From contig JAWRVZ010000043.1 in assembly GCA_037043235.1 (NCBI GenBank), forward strand, positions 843,001 to 907,000: a stretch of DNA of 64,000 bases. The letters are read 5' to 3'. Origin of the DNA: Rhodeus uyekii (taxonomy: Eukaryota; Chordata; Actinopteri; Cypriniformes; Acheilognathidae). Of the stretch, positions 36,259 to 50,900 are shown in pieces. A model generated the notes under the pieces. The model was given only the letters and a program-made list of their open reading frames with translations. It was not told where the DNA came from and did not search any database. The stretch's first letter is position 1, and the number at the start of each line of letters is the position of its first letter. The translations under genes and the position numbers were made by a program.

Positions 36259-37561
36259 ATGAAGAGAGATTCTGAGTTTCAAAAACTGCACCACACAACT
36301 CCAATTTCGTTCGTTAGAGAAAATGCAGGAACTTTAGACACAGATGATTCACTTTCTGCTGATCTGTTTTGTCATCTGCAGGAATATATTCACAATCTCT
36401 CTAATCCGGATGAGGAGCTCTTAATTTCTCCACGCATTTGGGTAATAGAAGTCCTTCTGAGTGGAGTATAAAATAGCAATGGACCGTAATCTAATCTAAT
36501 GATATGTGGATTACTAACTGAAATACACTGACCCATTAGTCCAATTTGATTTACACAAATTATTTTCTCTAGGTTTTTGTTCCCCCTTTCTCTCAGGGCT
36601 GCAGACCATCACTGAACCGGTTTCATGAAGGTGAGCCTGCCTTGTTGAAATGAGTGGGAGCAGATATCAGGTTTGCACACAATGATACAGTAATATTAAT
36701 TTAGCATCGGTCACAAATGCTATGATACCTAAACAAAGCTTTCAATTGCCAGGCTAGAGGCAGAGTTCATTTGTATTGGCAATAGCTAACATTCCAAACG
36801 TCCTGTCTTCATTGCTTAGATTGCTTGCCATCATCTTAAAATTGAGCTTCTGGCTTGGTTTATGATTGCACTTCCACTGAATTATATGGTTGGATACACA
36901 CAAGGCCCCCAGCTCCTTTATGACTACATCACACAGTAATTTCATCACCACAACAAAGAGGTAATTGTGCTTAAAGATGAGTTTAACAAGGGATCAAGTC
37001 GGACTTAATGAACAGGGTATATGTTCATGCACATCATAGATCAGAGTTGTTTTAGTGAAGAACTGTATAATACATGCCTGGAAACCAAAACAAATGGAAT
37101 TTCATGAAACCTTTTCAACCCCGTCAACTAACTTTACACATTAAAATGTCATATTTACTTCATTTTTAATATATATACACACACAGAGACTAAATATATA
37201 TACTAGACAAATTTAGTTTAAATAAACTACACTCATTTAAACTAGAAAATAACAAGTATTATAATATATAAGGTTCTAGTTTTATCAGTCTAGTTTAAAT
37301 GAGTTTGTAATGATGCCGATTTTATCTATTTGAATCATATTTCCTGAGATTATTAATGAATAAAATAATATACAGTGTGTCAAAACTACAATTGAAGTAG
37401 TCAAAAGTGGTCAGTATTCAGAGTATTAAGTATGAAGAACTCCATACATTTTAAGAGTTTCAAGATGGGCCATATTTAATTAACATTTAATAGATATATT
37501 TTTTTAACTTTAAAACCAGGCCGAAATAATTACGCTTTAAAATCAATGGGTAATATACTTT
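36259..37561. other. Intergenic, nothing recognised
   Basis: Between the rasl10a upstream region and the probable ap1b1 3' end. AT-rich, no gene or bounded element. Confidence 0.5.
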
Positions 37562-38921
37562 TTTATTTTCATAACAGATGGTGCATTTATGACAGAATCC
37601 AAACAAAAAAGTAAAGCATATTTCTTTGTAGTCACCCTACGACTAAATCTACCGAATAAAACACACATACATAGAGAATCAGCAAACAAAGTTGATTAAA
37701 AGAAAAACAATAATATTAGGGAATTTTTAAGTGTACACAGCATTATGTGCATCAGATCAGTGTTTCGTCTGGCGGTTTGTATTTTACATTAAACTTGAGT
37801 GGTCTGTCCACCTTGCCAATATGGTTTTAAAAACAAAACACTGCATGGGTGTAGAGGTTTAACCACAACTCCATGTACCATAGACAATCAGAGAACAAAG
37901 TTGCTTTGCAAAGCAGGAGACTTCAGATACATTACGTTCAGTGTGATATGAGAGACATATACCATCAAGTACACGTTTTTGAAGGATGATCTTAGGAGTC
38001 GAGTCTCCCTCTCAGATTCAGCATTTATCTTGCTTGCAACAAAACACGCGCACTCCAAATTGACAACCCTCCCCGCCCGGCATGTACACAGACACAAACT
38101 GGGGAAAGATTGCCAGAAGAGGAAACAGAACATGCAGAATATGAATCTCCAAATCACACACAAAACTGGTACACAAAACACAAAAGACAGTAGAAACTAA
38201 AAATAAACCCAGCTTAATAACAAAAAAATGACTGCGATCTTAGTCACCAAATACAGACATGGACTGAAGACAAAAAACAAAACAAAAATTACTCGGTATG
38301 TGTGTAGTGCTTCTGGATAGCAGAGACATAGCATTCCCTTAAACAAAATTGTGTGAGACATAAATTACTAAGGAAAGATGCGGGAGGAGCTTTACTAAAA
38401 CAGAAGGAAATAAATAATTCAAAATTTGAACCTTTGTGAATACAAACCAAGTGACCCATCGTCTAATTATGAAGACTAAATTAAAAACAGCAGTGTTGAA
38501 AGGTTTCTCTCAACTGTAGTAAACATACTCTTCCCTACCGCTGGATAATCAGGCTGCTCTAAAACTGAGATCTTCTGCACATGATGTCTGAATACATGTC
38601 ATGTAGAACAGGCGATGAAATCTACTGGAAAGAACACCTGCACATGAGTGGAATATAGAGATCTTTATATTTTGTGTCGCATTATAGAAGAGAGATATTT
38701 TCAGAGTAAAGGATGGAAACTAGAGGAGATAAAGAAGGGGGTTTGGAATGGACAAAATAATGAAGAAAAATTCCTTGGGATTCAGTCAATGCTGAAAGCA
38801 CAGTCTGAGGGGAAATGCAAGACAGTGGGTGTTCTTTCTCTGACCGGTCCAAACAAGTTTTGGGTTTTCGGTCCCCCAAACGACGCCAAGGACCTGCGGT
38901 TTCCTCTTGGTTCCCTCCTTT
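37562..38921 (-). other. ap1b1: Probable ap1b1 3' UTR
   Basis: Non-repetitive sequence after the ap1b1 stop. A minus-strand AATAAA (plus-strand TTTATT at 37562-37567) could end the transcript about 1.36 kb downstream. Inferred from position and signal only; the real cleavage site cannot be read from sequence. Confidence 0.4.
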
Positions 38922-38996
38922 TCAGTTCTTCAGCACCAACTCATAACACTGGTACACAAACTGAGAGACGTCTGGCGCTCTGCACTTTATCGACAG
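38922..38996 (-). CDS. ap1b1: ap1b1 last coding exon
   Basis: 75 nt encoding LSIKCRAPDVSQFVYQCY, ELVLKN and TGA. It joins directly as ...NPNYT-LSIKC, without the Asp-Leu-Glu present in a common mammalian AP1B1 isoform. Acceptor CCTCAG behind a strong pyrimidine tract. The 5.6-kb intron before it is the longest of this gene in the window. Confidence 0.93.
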   Translation of the reverse strand: MSIKCRAPDVSQFVYQCYELVLKN

Positions 38997-41900
38997 CTGA
39001 GGAAAGAGACAGGGTTTTTTTTAAAGAAAGAAAGACACGTAATCAAGTATCAAACATTGATTTACATTTCATAAAAATGTTAAGATATGAAGATTTGAGT
39101 GCGTGCTAGGAAAATTTAGTCATTACAAAGTGAAGAAAAAGAAGGTGAAAGAAACTAGTAATGCTGAAAGCCTCCAAACACACTAATACAATATCCATCT
39201 CTTTCAATGTGCCAAGAGGAAATGCACAAAAACAAAAAACTACAAACATTGCCATGTTGAAGAACAAAACAAGCTTACATTTTACAACCAACACTTCCAA
39301 TTTGACCTTATTACTAGCTGACAAAAAAGTGAACTTGAGACATTAGTTGGTCTGAAAAGCATATCAGTACTCCACCTTTCTTAAACTTAAAGCATACGCT
39401 GTACTAAGTATATATAATACGCTCTCTATAAATAAAGTACACTATCATTTAAAAGTATGGGGTCATTACGTTTTTTTTTTCTTCAATTCAAAGATGCAAT
39501 TGATCAAAATTGACAGTAAAGATGTTTGATTAACATTTCAAATAAATGCTGTTCTTTTGAACTGGTATAAGAGTAGCACAATGTTTTTAACATTAATAAA
39601 TGTTTCTTGAGCACCAAAACAACCCATTCATACAGAATCCATTTTTTGGGTTAAAACGCAAGACTCAAGTCAACAGACTGAAAAAAGATACAAGGTCTAG
39701 AGACGCTTTTAAAAAAGTGAGGAATATAATGAAATCATTATAAATTATGCAAAATTATAGTACAAACAACAATAATAATAAATATAAATTATATATATAT
39801 ATATATATATAAAATGAATCTGCTCTTACTCTTTTTGGAGAAACAATTTAAACCAACCACCAGTAGTAAATTCCTAAGCAAGCTGCGCTTACTTGGTGAG
39901 AGCCACAAAAAGCCGTTCCTCCTAAAGGGCTCTCACATGTCACTAACGGAGTAATAGACAAACAAATACAGACTAATGTCAGAGATGCAAGTGTGCTTGG
40001 AGAGGTCAGCCTGAGTGGAGACCTGCATCTCCCACAACACCTGCTTCCTCGGTGAAGTGAGACTTGAGGCTTCTCGCAGACCAATCATACAGAGAATAAT
40101 CAGAAAGCCAGTGGGGACAGCGCAATAGGACATCAGAAGTGCGAAAGGGAAAGAGAGGAGCGTGAGGGAGAGATCAACGGCAAAATGCTTCCCTCCCAAA
40201 CTCAAGAGCTCTCTATGAGAGCAGCCGGCAGCTTTCCACAAAGCTTTTGTGATTGTGAGGCTCCCACTACTCTGCATTTATTTGATTAACAATGTAGTAA
40301 AAACAGCAATATTGCAAAATGTTTTTACGACATTCTAAATTATTCGTAATTTATTCCTGTGATGTAAAAGCTGAATTTTCAACAGCGATTCGTCTTCAGT
40401 CTCACAGTAAACAGACAAACTGCTTAATATCAATGTGGATGATAGATGATTAATGATGTGATTTAATTGATTATTTCAAAGTTCGAAAGAACAGCATTTA
40501 TTTAAAAAATAAATCTTTGTTCAACTATTTTTAGGTGTCCATGTTACAGTGAAAATATACATTTAAGTACTGCGTAATATGTATATCATTTAATATACAG
40601 TTAGGACTATGGTTAGTTGCATGCAACTATACATAATGTAGTTATTACTACAAAAGTTAAATGTAAAATGCAACAATGACACTGTAAAATAATGTTAATA
40701 GTGTCATCTCAAAACATTGTCTTTACGGTCACTTCTAATCAACGTAATGCATTGTTGCTGGATAAAACAACCAATTTGAAAATTATTTAAAAAATAATCA
40801 TAACATTGAACATTTATTAAAAAATATTAACAATTATTGTAAGATGCATAAAAATATAAATCATTGTAGTCATTTGAGATCAACGCCTCACCAGCAAGAT
40901 GAGTGTATATGCTGAGAACATCAATAATTAGTGGGCAAATCCTTATCAAACAAACCCCAGCCTACTCCACTTCAAGATTTCATTCGTTCCGCCAGGTTTT
41001 GGAGGATTTTGTCTTAGCTTCACTCAGAATGTAGTGGGTGCACACATAGACACAGTGATGACACTGGTGCTGACTTGCTTTGTGTCATCAGCTTCCTGTA
41101 TGCAGAGGCGTTTTATTAACAGTTGCATTGTTCTATAATTTGACTCGAGATGCAATGAGAGAAAAGGAAAGAGACACTGCACAGGTGGGTGGTGGGCATG
41201 AACCACAGAAAGGAGGAAGAGCGGATGTGTGACTGGAAGGCTTGGAGATATAGCAGCGTGTTGCGGCAATAGGGAAGAATGCAATCAAAGTGCAAATGAA
41301 AACAAATGAGATGGTGGGATGACAGGAAAAGTGGAAGCAGCAGGGTGCTGTATGGAGGTCTGTTGAGAAATGCTTTAACAGATCCCTGCCATCAGATGCT
41401 TGCCACATGTAAAGGGGAATCGGGGCCGTGCCATTGGATGCCTGGTTGCCATAGGGACCAAGAACAGTGACAAATTGTAGAGCTTTGTAGCTAATGGAAA
41501 CATTGCTAGATATTTCGAAAAAAACACAACATTCACAGTATAGCGACAGAGTCATATTTTTCCTTCCTTTCAGACAAATATTGTTTATGTGCCACCTCGG
41601 CCAGGAACAAAACAACCATGATTCATGAGCTGTGAGTAACAGTTCTGCCTCTTAAAGTGGCTGTTAGAACGTGAGGAAAAAGCTGGAAGATTAGCAGGCC
41701 CATGCAGATGTGTTATGTGTCAGTGTTTCCTACAGCAATATCTCGTACAGTCAATATCCTGCAGTTCAAATACATTAGTCAGATGTTACGACAAATTTAG
41801 TCAACGAAAGATTCATTGAACAATTACCGTATTTTCCTGCATATAACCTGCAGGTTATACCAGATTTTACAAACCCTGCGGGGTGCGGGTTATATATGGG

Positions 41901-44900
41901 TGCGAGCTATGAGAGACAGCGGGAGAGACTGCTTTTTCTTTTTGATCTGATTCTGACTTGTGTTTGTCATTGTCGCGCACAAGCACTGTGTACCGAACTT
42001 GAACAGTTATGGATAATTGACATCATGCGATCAACATTCGAAATGTGAACTTCCGAGTTCATCGATCTATGGGTGCGGGTTATACCAACGATTTCTATTT
42101 TTTATTTTTACACAGAACCCCAAAGACCTGGGGGCTATATGAGGGCGCGGATTATCTGTGCCTGCGGGTTATATGCGGGAAAATGCGGTAATTACAAGAA
42201 GAACTTACTCGAGAACCGGTTAACACTGGTTATGCCATTTGTTCGTTTTTGCAAGCAATCACGAGAAGAACTATGGCTATGTTCTGTATTTTCCCCATCA
42301 CATTTAATTCAGACTGGCAGGCCATATTTCAGATAAAATATAATTTCTTTGTGGTGGCGGTGTAGATTTAAGAGCAGCAGGGTACATTCAGCACTGATGG
42401 AGTGCCGCAGCTTAAAAGCACTGAAGGAAACACTGGTGTGTGTATAGGAGACTGAGACTTGTGCACATTATAAGCACATGCCGTGAGTCGATTGGTTCCT
42501 GTTGAAGAGCAACTCCTTTGATGAAGGCTATTATACTTGATCTCATTCCTGGAATTAAATCTGGAAAACAATTCTAGGTACACAACCTCCGTGCCTTCCT
42601 ATAATGCCATGCTTTTATGCTTTTCATTATGACAAGAAGACCGGACAATACATATATTGGAAAATTTGTACAGATTTCCTCTTTCTGTGGTTTACTTGAT
42701 CATTCAAAACAGTTGCTCTTTTGTGGGTTCATATGAGTGTGATATCCACTATTACAGACATAGTTTTGTTTCAGTGGACTTTGTTTTACTGGTGATCGTG
42801 GAACTAAAACAAAGAGTCATGCTGAAGTAAAAGAAGCCAGGTTTAAAAGATATAGTGGTTTAGTTTAAGAAAAAAATTGGGTGGAAAAACATCCAACCTC
42901 CATTTCCTGCATTGTGATGTCGTCGAAGGTGAGTGGAGAGATGAGCAAACGCACACCAAAAAAACAACAACAACAAAATCAAACAGGAAAACCAACACCA
43001 CAAATGAGAACATTCATCACATAGACAACAAGATGTGATGGAGGATACGAGGGCACACGATTTTGGCTAAATTAAGCACTTGGTAGAGGCTAGATACATT
43101 TGAATGCGATAAATTGTGTGTTAGATAACAGTTTTTGTAACACATCTGATGGTTTTCTCTTCAAAGAATATGGATAAATGTGCCGCCATTGATTAAAAGC
43201 AAAGTAAATGGCACATCAATTCATAGAAAACGCACATCCTGGTGAAATGACAAATGTGCATGATGAAAAAGCTGCACTTGCTAATGTACTCTGAGGGAAA
43301 AATAAGTAAATGTGTAATATAATAATTCAATTCTTTCAGGTGGATGCATATTCTGCTCCTGAATGAAGCGTGCTGGCGTACACTGGCTGACTACAATTGT
43401 CCTTAAGGCATGATTCATGAGTGAAATGTGAAAGGGAACACGGGAGAGAAGAAACGTACGCTCCACATTGGAATGAGTGATAATGGAAAATCCCACAAAC
43501 CAACAGGAGGAAGGACTGGCAGGAGGATTGACATATTTGTTGACAATTGTCTTTCCTTATCTTCACCCACCCAGGATTCATTCGCCAAACACTCTCTCCA
43601 ACCTAGCGTTCAGCCAGACTAGACGTCTAGCCATGCAGCTTGGTAGGTTTTAAGATAGTGTTTGATCTTCCAGCAGTCCTTTCCCCCCCTTACACGTGCA
43701 CAAAAACACAGATCATTCTCCCGCATGACTCATTAGGAAGAAACAGGGGAGTAATTCTGTGCAACACACTCTCTCACACGTGGCTGCTGCAGTCTCCTCC
43801 AGCACATCCTCTTATCTTTATTGATCTAATGTATGTGTGTGTGATCAAGTCGTACTTGGCTAGTCACATGATTCTAAGGCGTTTTCACACTGGGCATATT
43901 TGTTATGGTCCGAGTCCGAGTGAGATTGTTCCCAGAGCCCCCCCACAGCTTTGGTCTGGCTTCACACTCAACTTGACTCTATCGATTCTACCTAATGGAC
44001 TTGCATTCATCTTGCGTCATCACAAACAGAACTCCGGTCAATATATTGAGTTTTTTTATTAATTTGACGCTATTATGTGCAACTGAATAAACACCACTTG
44101 GGTTTACTTTATGTGTCGCATGGACATCTTCCTGAGTCCTTTGAGATGACAGTGGATTGCCATTCATTTGCTCCCCCGATTGAACTCTCTACGCTCCAGT
44201 ACGCTGTAGGCTCACTCTCGCTCCTATCCGAGGTAAATCAACACTATCACGTCTTACCTGTGCTTTATTCAACCAAATACTTCGTAATCAGCTAAAACGC
44301 ATACGCAGGTTACTTACTTCCTGAACAAATGCGCACCGGACTTAATCACTTTGTCGTTTTCTCATTCACGCAAACTTAGACCGCCTCCTTTTGTTAGTCT
44401 CGGTTTTGGTACCTCGGTGCGCACTCAGGTCCGCATGACAAATTGGTAAAGTGAAAGCTTTCATGCGAACTGTGCCCGGTTTCGAACAAAACTGCCAGTG
44501 TGAAAATGCCCTAAATAGCCAGTAGAAGATCCTTCATCTTTCTTTGTTTCCATTTACCGTGTAGTTGGGGTTTCCGGTCTGCACACGCATTTCTGCCAGC
44601 ACCCAGATGCCATTGGTGAGTTTGATGGACTGGTACAGCATGTCCTGCCCCTCCACTGTTCTCTTGGCTATGGTGAAGATATTACTGCCTTGCAGCTTGT
44701 TGCTGGCCGCGTCTGTGAGGAGAGAGAAGTTACTCATTAACAAAACAGACACATATAGCAGGTTTTCTAAAGACAAATTGAACCTGAGAGAGTCTCTATG
44801 GCAACTCTGTTGCAAGTGTGTATTTTTATTCACACGTTGTCATATGAACCAGTCAGTAATTAGTCCAATTTAAAAGAATAGTTCACCTACCCAAAAATGT

Positions 44901-47900
44901 AAATAAACCTGATTTGCCTTTTTTCATAGAAAAAAATTATTAATCTAAATATAAACGATACTGGTTTCACCAATTCACTCAAACAAACAATATCACAAGA
45001 TTAGTTTGAATTAGATATGACCAGTTTTGGGGTTGGAAAAATGTTCTAATGTTTTATAAAGTAGTGTCTCATGCTCACCAAGAATGCATTTACCTTTTTA
45101 CCATTTAAAAATACTTTTTTAACAGTTTTACCGTTTAAAATAAATGTATTCTATTTTAATACATTTTAAAATGTAATTTATTCCTTTGGAGGCAAGACTT
45201 AACTTTCGTCATTTCTCATTTCTTCAGAAATCATTCTAATATTCCAATTTGGTGCTCAAGAAACATTTCTCATTATTACCAATGTTGAAAACTGTTGTGC
45301 TGCTTAATATATTTGTGGACACCCAAATAAATTATTCATGAATAGAAAGTTCAAAAGAACAGCATTTATATGAAATAGTAAAAATGTTTGTAATATTACA
45401 AAATAAATGTGTCATATTTAATGACACATTCCTGGAGCAGCGGGCAGCTATTTTTGCTGTAGCGCCCAGGGGGCGATTGGAGGTTAGGCGTCATTTCCTG
45501 CCGATATTGAGAATCGAACCCACAACCTTCAGGTAACCAAGACTGTCTAACCAACAGATCTATTCATTTATCACCAACAGAAGCATAATAATAATAATAA
45601 AATAAACGACCCTAAACTTCCAACCAGTGAGAGAGAAAAAGCTGTTGTCCCTTTACAGTCTATTTATTACTTATTACTTTATTATTTATTACTTTACAGA
45701 TTTCCTTTTCTCCTCACATTACATTAGAATCACAATCTCAAATCTGGGATAGCATAAAAATATTTTGCTGTGGGCAGTAGATTCATATATAACGATGCAT
45801 GAAAAACCTATATTTCAAATTCAAGCCACACGGATGGAAGAGAAAGTGCATTGTGCATCCATTAGTAATACCACAGAATGTGTGTGTGTGCATGTTCATG
45901 CCTGTGTGATTAACAAATGTTTTAATGCAAACAGTTATTTGGAAGAGGATCACTCCCAAAAAAAACGGTCTCAAGTTAATTACACCAAGAAATGCCACCA
46001 GATCAGCACTGCTCTTCAGAGACAAACCTCAAAATGACAGTGTGTTCATTTAAAAGACAGAATGTGTGCCAGTCAAAATATTATAAAGTACAGATAAGGG
46101 TAGAGCTTTGCCTTTCATCCTATCTTGGCTTATTTGTTTCATTTCCTCTGTTTCATTCCTTCTCATCTCCCTCCCCACCCTTTACTCAATTCACTCATCC
46201 ATGGCACATATTCTCTCCTGTTACCTGAGTTGAGGTGGATGTCTTTGATTTGGAACTGTGCCTCATTGTCATTTGGAATGTCCTTCCAGGTGGCCAGGAA
46301 CACCTGACGTTCTGAGGAGCAGAGGGACAAAAGGAGTTCATGTGAAAGGTCACCAGTGAAAAAATGAGAGAAAAATATGCAGTTTGGCTGTGTCTGAATA
46401 TGAAAGCTGCTGCCTTGCTGCCAGATAAAAGGACACTTTCAGACTGGTTTCTCAGGCACCATATTGTCATGTCTAAAGAGCTTTAGAGATTACCAAGAAG
46501 ATATATACTAATTTCTTTGTAGAAAGTAGGAAAAAGGACCCATAAGGATTTTCTTTTTTTTCCAACCTTGCATGGTGCCCAACCTGAGCTGTGCCCACAT
46601 GCCCATATGGGTAATCCGAACTTGATTCGAGTGTGCCTTGATACCTTCCAATCTCTATATTCTGCCTGCAAAGGCAGTATTTTTCAGACACAGCCACTGT
46701 GCATCTGTGTGATATCCTGCAGAGACGGAACTACATTTAGGAGACCCTTGAGGAAAGTCTTTATGCACAAGCACTCCCTCTCAAACTCACCCGCTTCTCC
46801 ACAAATATCCTTTCTTACACACTCATTTCTGGCACATGTTCTCACACTCTTATGGAGATAAGAGTCAAGAATATAAAACGATAAACACAAAAAATCAAAA
46901 GCGAATGCACAACAAAAAAAGAAAAAAAGGATTGACATCACAATCACCTGAAGTACTCATGCTTATGCCTGAGAGGACACAGGCAGTGATTAAAGGAACA
47001 CACTTACCCATCTTTCCATCCTCTACAAAGAGCAGGCTGAGGGGATACTGGCTGCTGAAGTAGAACACGTCAATGTTATTCTTCACAGCAACCTGCAACA
47101 CCGACAAAGAGAGAGAGAGAGCGAGAGAAGCATATTACGAGTGTGATTTAAGACACAACGTCGCTGTGGACAAGGCACTCGAACCCTGTTAAGAGCAGAT
47201 GGGAGGCATTCATAATTTCTGCCACAATAAAGGAGCCTCTCTTTTTCCAAAGAATCACAAATGCACAAACAACACGGAACAGTGGGGAAAGATGGTCCTT
47301 TGATCATCTCCTTCTTAGACATCTTTGCTTCCATCTCTCTTCATGTGCCCCCGTTGGGTTCAGCTCCTGCGCGTGGAGTTCATGCCTGCATGCCAGTTTG
47401 TGAACTTCAAACATGCATGAATGCCTCAGAGGCAGTGCCTCACTAAGAAATGGAAGATGCCCACTGACAGTTGAAGAAAACAGTGAGTGATTGAATCGGT
47501 CTTGGATAATCAGACTCAAAAACACTTGTCCTAGTGAATGAGTGAATGAATTTAACCTATTCTATATTAATGTCTATATTATTTTTATTGTATAAATGTG
47601 AAAAGTCAAGGTTTCTTGTACACACACAAAAAATCATTATACAGTGGAACCCACTTATCGAGCTCGGTTAACTTTCCAACCCAATTATCTCAATGTTTTT
47701 GAAGTGGAACCGCCAAATTCCCTCATTTTCTTAGCATTTTTTTCTCGGTTATGTCAATTCTTTTATGTCGCTGAACCGTAATATCTCGAGCACAAAAGAG
47801 GGACAAATTTGCCACATAACATCGGTTATCTTGATCCCCGTGACTAAAGATCGTACCGAGTTCACTTGCACGTACAGAGTTCGCGTTGCACGTGCATCAC

Positions 47901-50900
47901 GTCTGTACGGTCGATCACTCAAATGACGCTTCACTCACTCACGGCACTGTGCTGCAGAAGAACTTGCGCAAAAATCAAGCTTTACAGATGCTATCTTGGA
48001 AGAGGAGGCACAGGAGTTTCCAGATTACATTGACAGCGTTACTAATAGAAGCTGAGAAGCATTTGTCTTCAAGCAGACTGTTAAAGGCATTTTAGAGTTT
48101 GTAAAGAAACCATAGTAACCGCGTGTGCAATACTTTCAGAACTGTGTCCGAGCGAAATGACTGTGTTTTGAGCAAATGCGTTTATGTGTGTTGTGACTGT
48201 TTACGCTGTGAGCAAAATTGTGTTTGCAATGTAGGGGAATATAATTAAAGTTTTGTATCGAGAATCGAAGGTGGTTTTTATCGTATACTAGTAAATCTTG
48301 TAACGGCTGTCAGAGTGGTTGACGCCCAGATGTTAAATGGAAACGAAAGAAAACTTGAGGCGATTAAACTGGTCACACAAGCTTTATAGATGGGTTTCGC
48401 ACCAGAACACTCTTCTCAAAACATGTAAAGAGCGTAAGTACAAACCAGGAAAAAGAAAACACTCCGACGAACATCACAAAGAAAAGAAGGAAAATAGAAA
48501 CAATAGATTATGCTATATAACAGTCAGCAGAAGAGCGGCCATCTCTCTCCTCCTCGCGCGCGCTCACAACAGAACAGTGTACACACAACAACATACGCCT
48601 TCTTAAAGGTATATTCCCAACATAAACAAAGTAGCCGTTACAATCTCTGCTGTTAGTTGGTGCACATATGCCTTTTGTTGTTAGCAAACATATACAGCAT
48701 ATGTACATTTTTATAGAATGCCGATTGCTTCATCAAACAAATCGCCATATTGGCTTTTGGTTCTCGATCCTCGGTTATCTCAATGCTTTTTTGCAACCCC
48801 CGAGGCCATCGAAATAACCGGGTTCCACTGTAACTTAGGTTTTCCGTGACCATGAATTTTAAAGTTCACAAAGTCAGAAAAAAAAGTGATTCAAATAAAT
48901 CAGATTAAATAAAACCAATCATTACTTTCAGTGTCTCCATTTGTCAACTGCAGCTGAAAACAACAACACACTAAATGTTCATCTGATTATGGCTGTAAAT
49001 CTTTTGAGAGCATGAGGGATTGAAAGGCACCCAGGGCAGCTTTGTAAAAGCTGACAGCAGGTGCACAGCAACCATCAGAATACAGACTACACAACCCTGG
49101 AGAGGGACAGGCAGTCCCACATACTAGACATCCATACCTGCTACACTCCAACTCTGAATAATTCATCAAGCCAAACCGCTCTGAGCTGCACAGACCGGAT
49201 TTGTTCCGTCCTCACTCGTCTAACAGCAGATAAAACACTATAATAGCACCACCAATAATATAAAAACAAATGTCCTAAATAAAGTGAAATCAGAAATCAA
49301 TCAAAATGTCTACTCCATTATCAGGAGCTCAACTAAAGTATTATAATGCGTTTCTCTTTTGTTAAAATTTACCTACACATTATTGGTGTTGTAAATACTG
49401 GCATTGAGTCAAGGTAAAGGAAAAAAAAAAAAGTATTTCAATCAGTCTATGAGTAACACACACTTCCTGATCTATTATCAGCAGCCACATGTGAAATTAA
49501 TAATGACACAAGCCTCTCTAGGACTGGAAGTATCAGCCGCTGTAATCCACACATTCAAAGATTGGAAATGCATGGTGAGCCAAAGCGTATCCAGATTAAA
49601 CCGGATGTGCTGAATCTGTGAGCTGCCTGATATTCAGATATTTTATTGTTAAATCAGTCCAGCAAAATTGGAGATCCACATAAAATCCATGTTGCTTCCT
49701 GTGACTATCCTGATCGGCCTCAGACACTAAAACCCCTGCTGATAAATTAAATTATAAGCACAGAACGGAAAGTGAAATAGAGACATTTATGATTATCCAT
49801 TTAATGGCAATCTAAAATGTGCATTATGAACAACACTCACTGATCTCTCGCTCCAGGAAAGCTCAATACATGCATATAATCTGAAAATGGAATTAGATGG
49901 ACCCGGAGGGGCTCTATAAAATCTTAAGGTTAAAACAATATCTTGTTGTAATCTTTATAGGGCTCAGAGAGAGAAGAGAGAAAAACCCTCCTTCCTATAT
50001 TTTGCATTTGCTTCATCCAACCAAAACAGTCCCGAAAGCTCGAAACAATTTTCTCCCCGTTTAATTACTACCAATTAGTGATCGCTCTGTTCCACAATGC
50101 ATATGCCGCTGCCTTGTAGTCGGTGGGCTTTGTGATTTACTCCCCAAATTCAGTCACAGGAGAGCAACGTGAATGACTCCACTGAGAGAGATGATAAAGC
50201 ACAGCTAATTCAGACCTTTTGCTGTACTGCTGCAGACCTACAAACCTGATCGGTAGAGGATGAAATGGACATGGATGAAATGAGAGGGGGTGAAAAGCAG
50301 AAAAGGCAATGAGAAGGCAGAGTGAGAAGCAAAAGGGAACCACTGATGATGTTTTTTTTTTGTTTTTTTTAACAAAATCTCTGAATCTAAGTTGTATCCC
50401 TTTGCAACCACCCACACAATGTCCCTACCGTTTGTGTAGTGGCTTTTTTGGGCAGCAGCCTCCGCTAATAATGCTCACTGGTGGCTTGCTTTATAGCTTT
50501 ATGTCTTAAAATGCAGCACAACGATCATTTCATACTGTGTGTGAAGTGTCATGCTGCAGAAACGCAGTGGAAATGTTACCTGCAGATTGTTGAGCGGCTC
50601 CATTTTCATGACGGGGCCGGTTGTGCTGAGAGGCAGACTGACATCAATAGTTTGATTGGGGCTCAGAGGAGTCAGAACCTGCAGAGGGCCAGCAGGGGCC
50701 AGACCAAAACTACAAAAAAAAACAGAGAAACACATTTAAAGGTACACAATCTAACTTTTTAAAAGAAAAAATAAGTCGATACTACATTAATCCTTCTTCC
50801 TATGTGTTTTTTGACTCAATATGGTAAGCATATAAGCATTTATATTTTAGACCAGACGGGATGGTTTTTGCAGCAAATTGTGTGCATGAGTCTCTCGTCA

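Larger units (their letters stand above)
38997..43877 (-). other. Last ap1b1 intron, distal part
   Basis: Apart from the listed repeats (39450, 40472, 41827) no exon or RNA gene is seen. A minus-strand open frame at 41133-41615 (160 codons) shows no family signature. Confidence 0.5.
44713..46224 (-). other. ap1b1 intron
   Basis: Holds dispersed repeat copy 4 and a SINE-like fragment. TTAAAAGAATAGTTCACC near 44870 is a relic of the TTAA MITE family. Otherwise nothing. Confidence 0.5.

Noticed and set aside
38648..39109. Plus-strand open frame of 153 codons
   Set aside because: It is antisense to the ap1b1 last exon and UTR; the minus-strand exon explains the region.
41133..41615. Minus-strand open frame of 160 codons in the last ap1b1 intron
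   Set aside because: No recognisable domain, Cys/Phe-rich low-information composition, no splice or start context supporting a gene.
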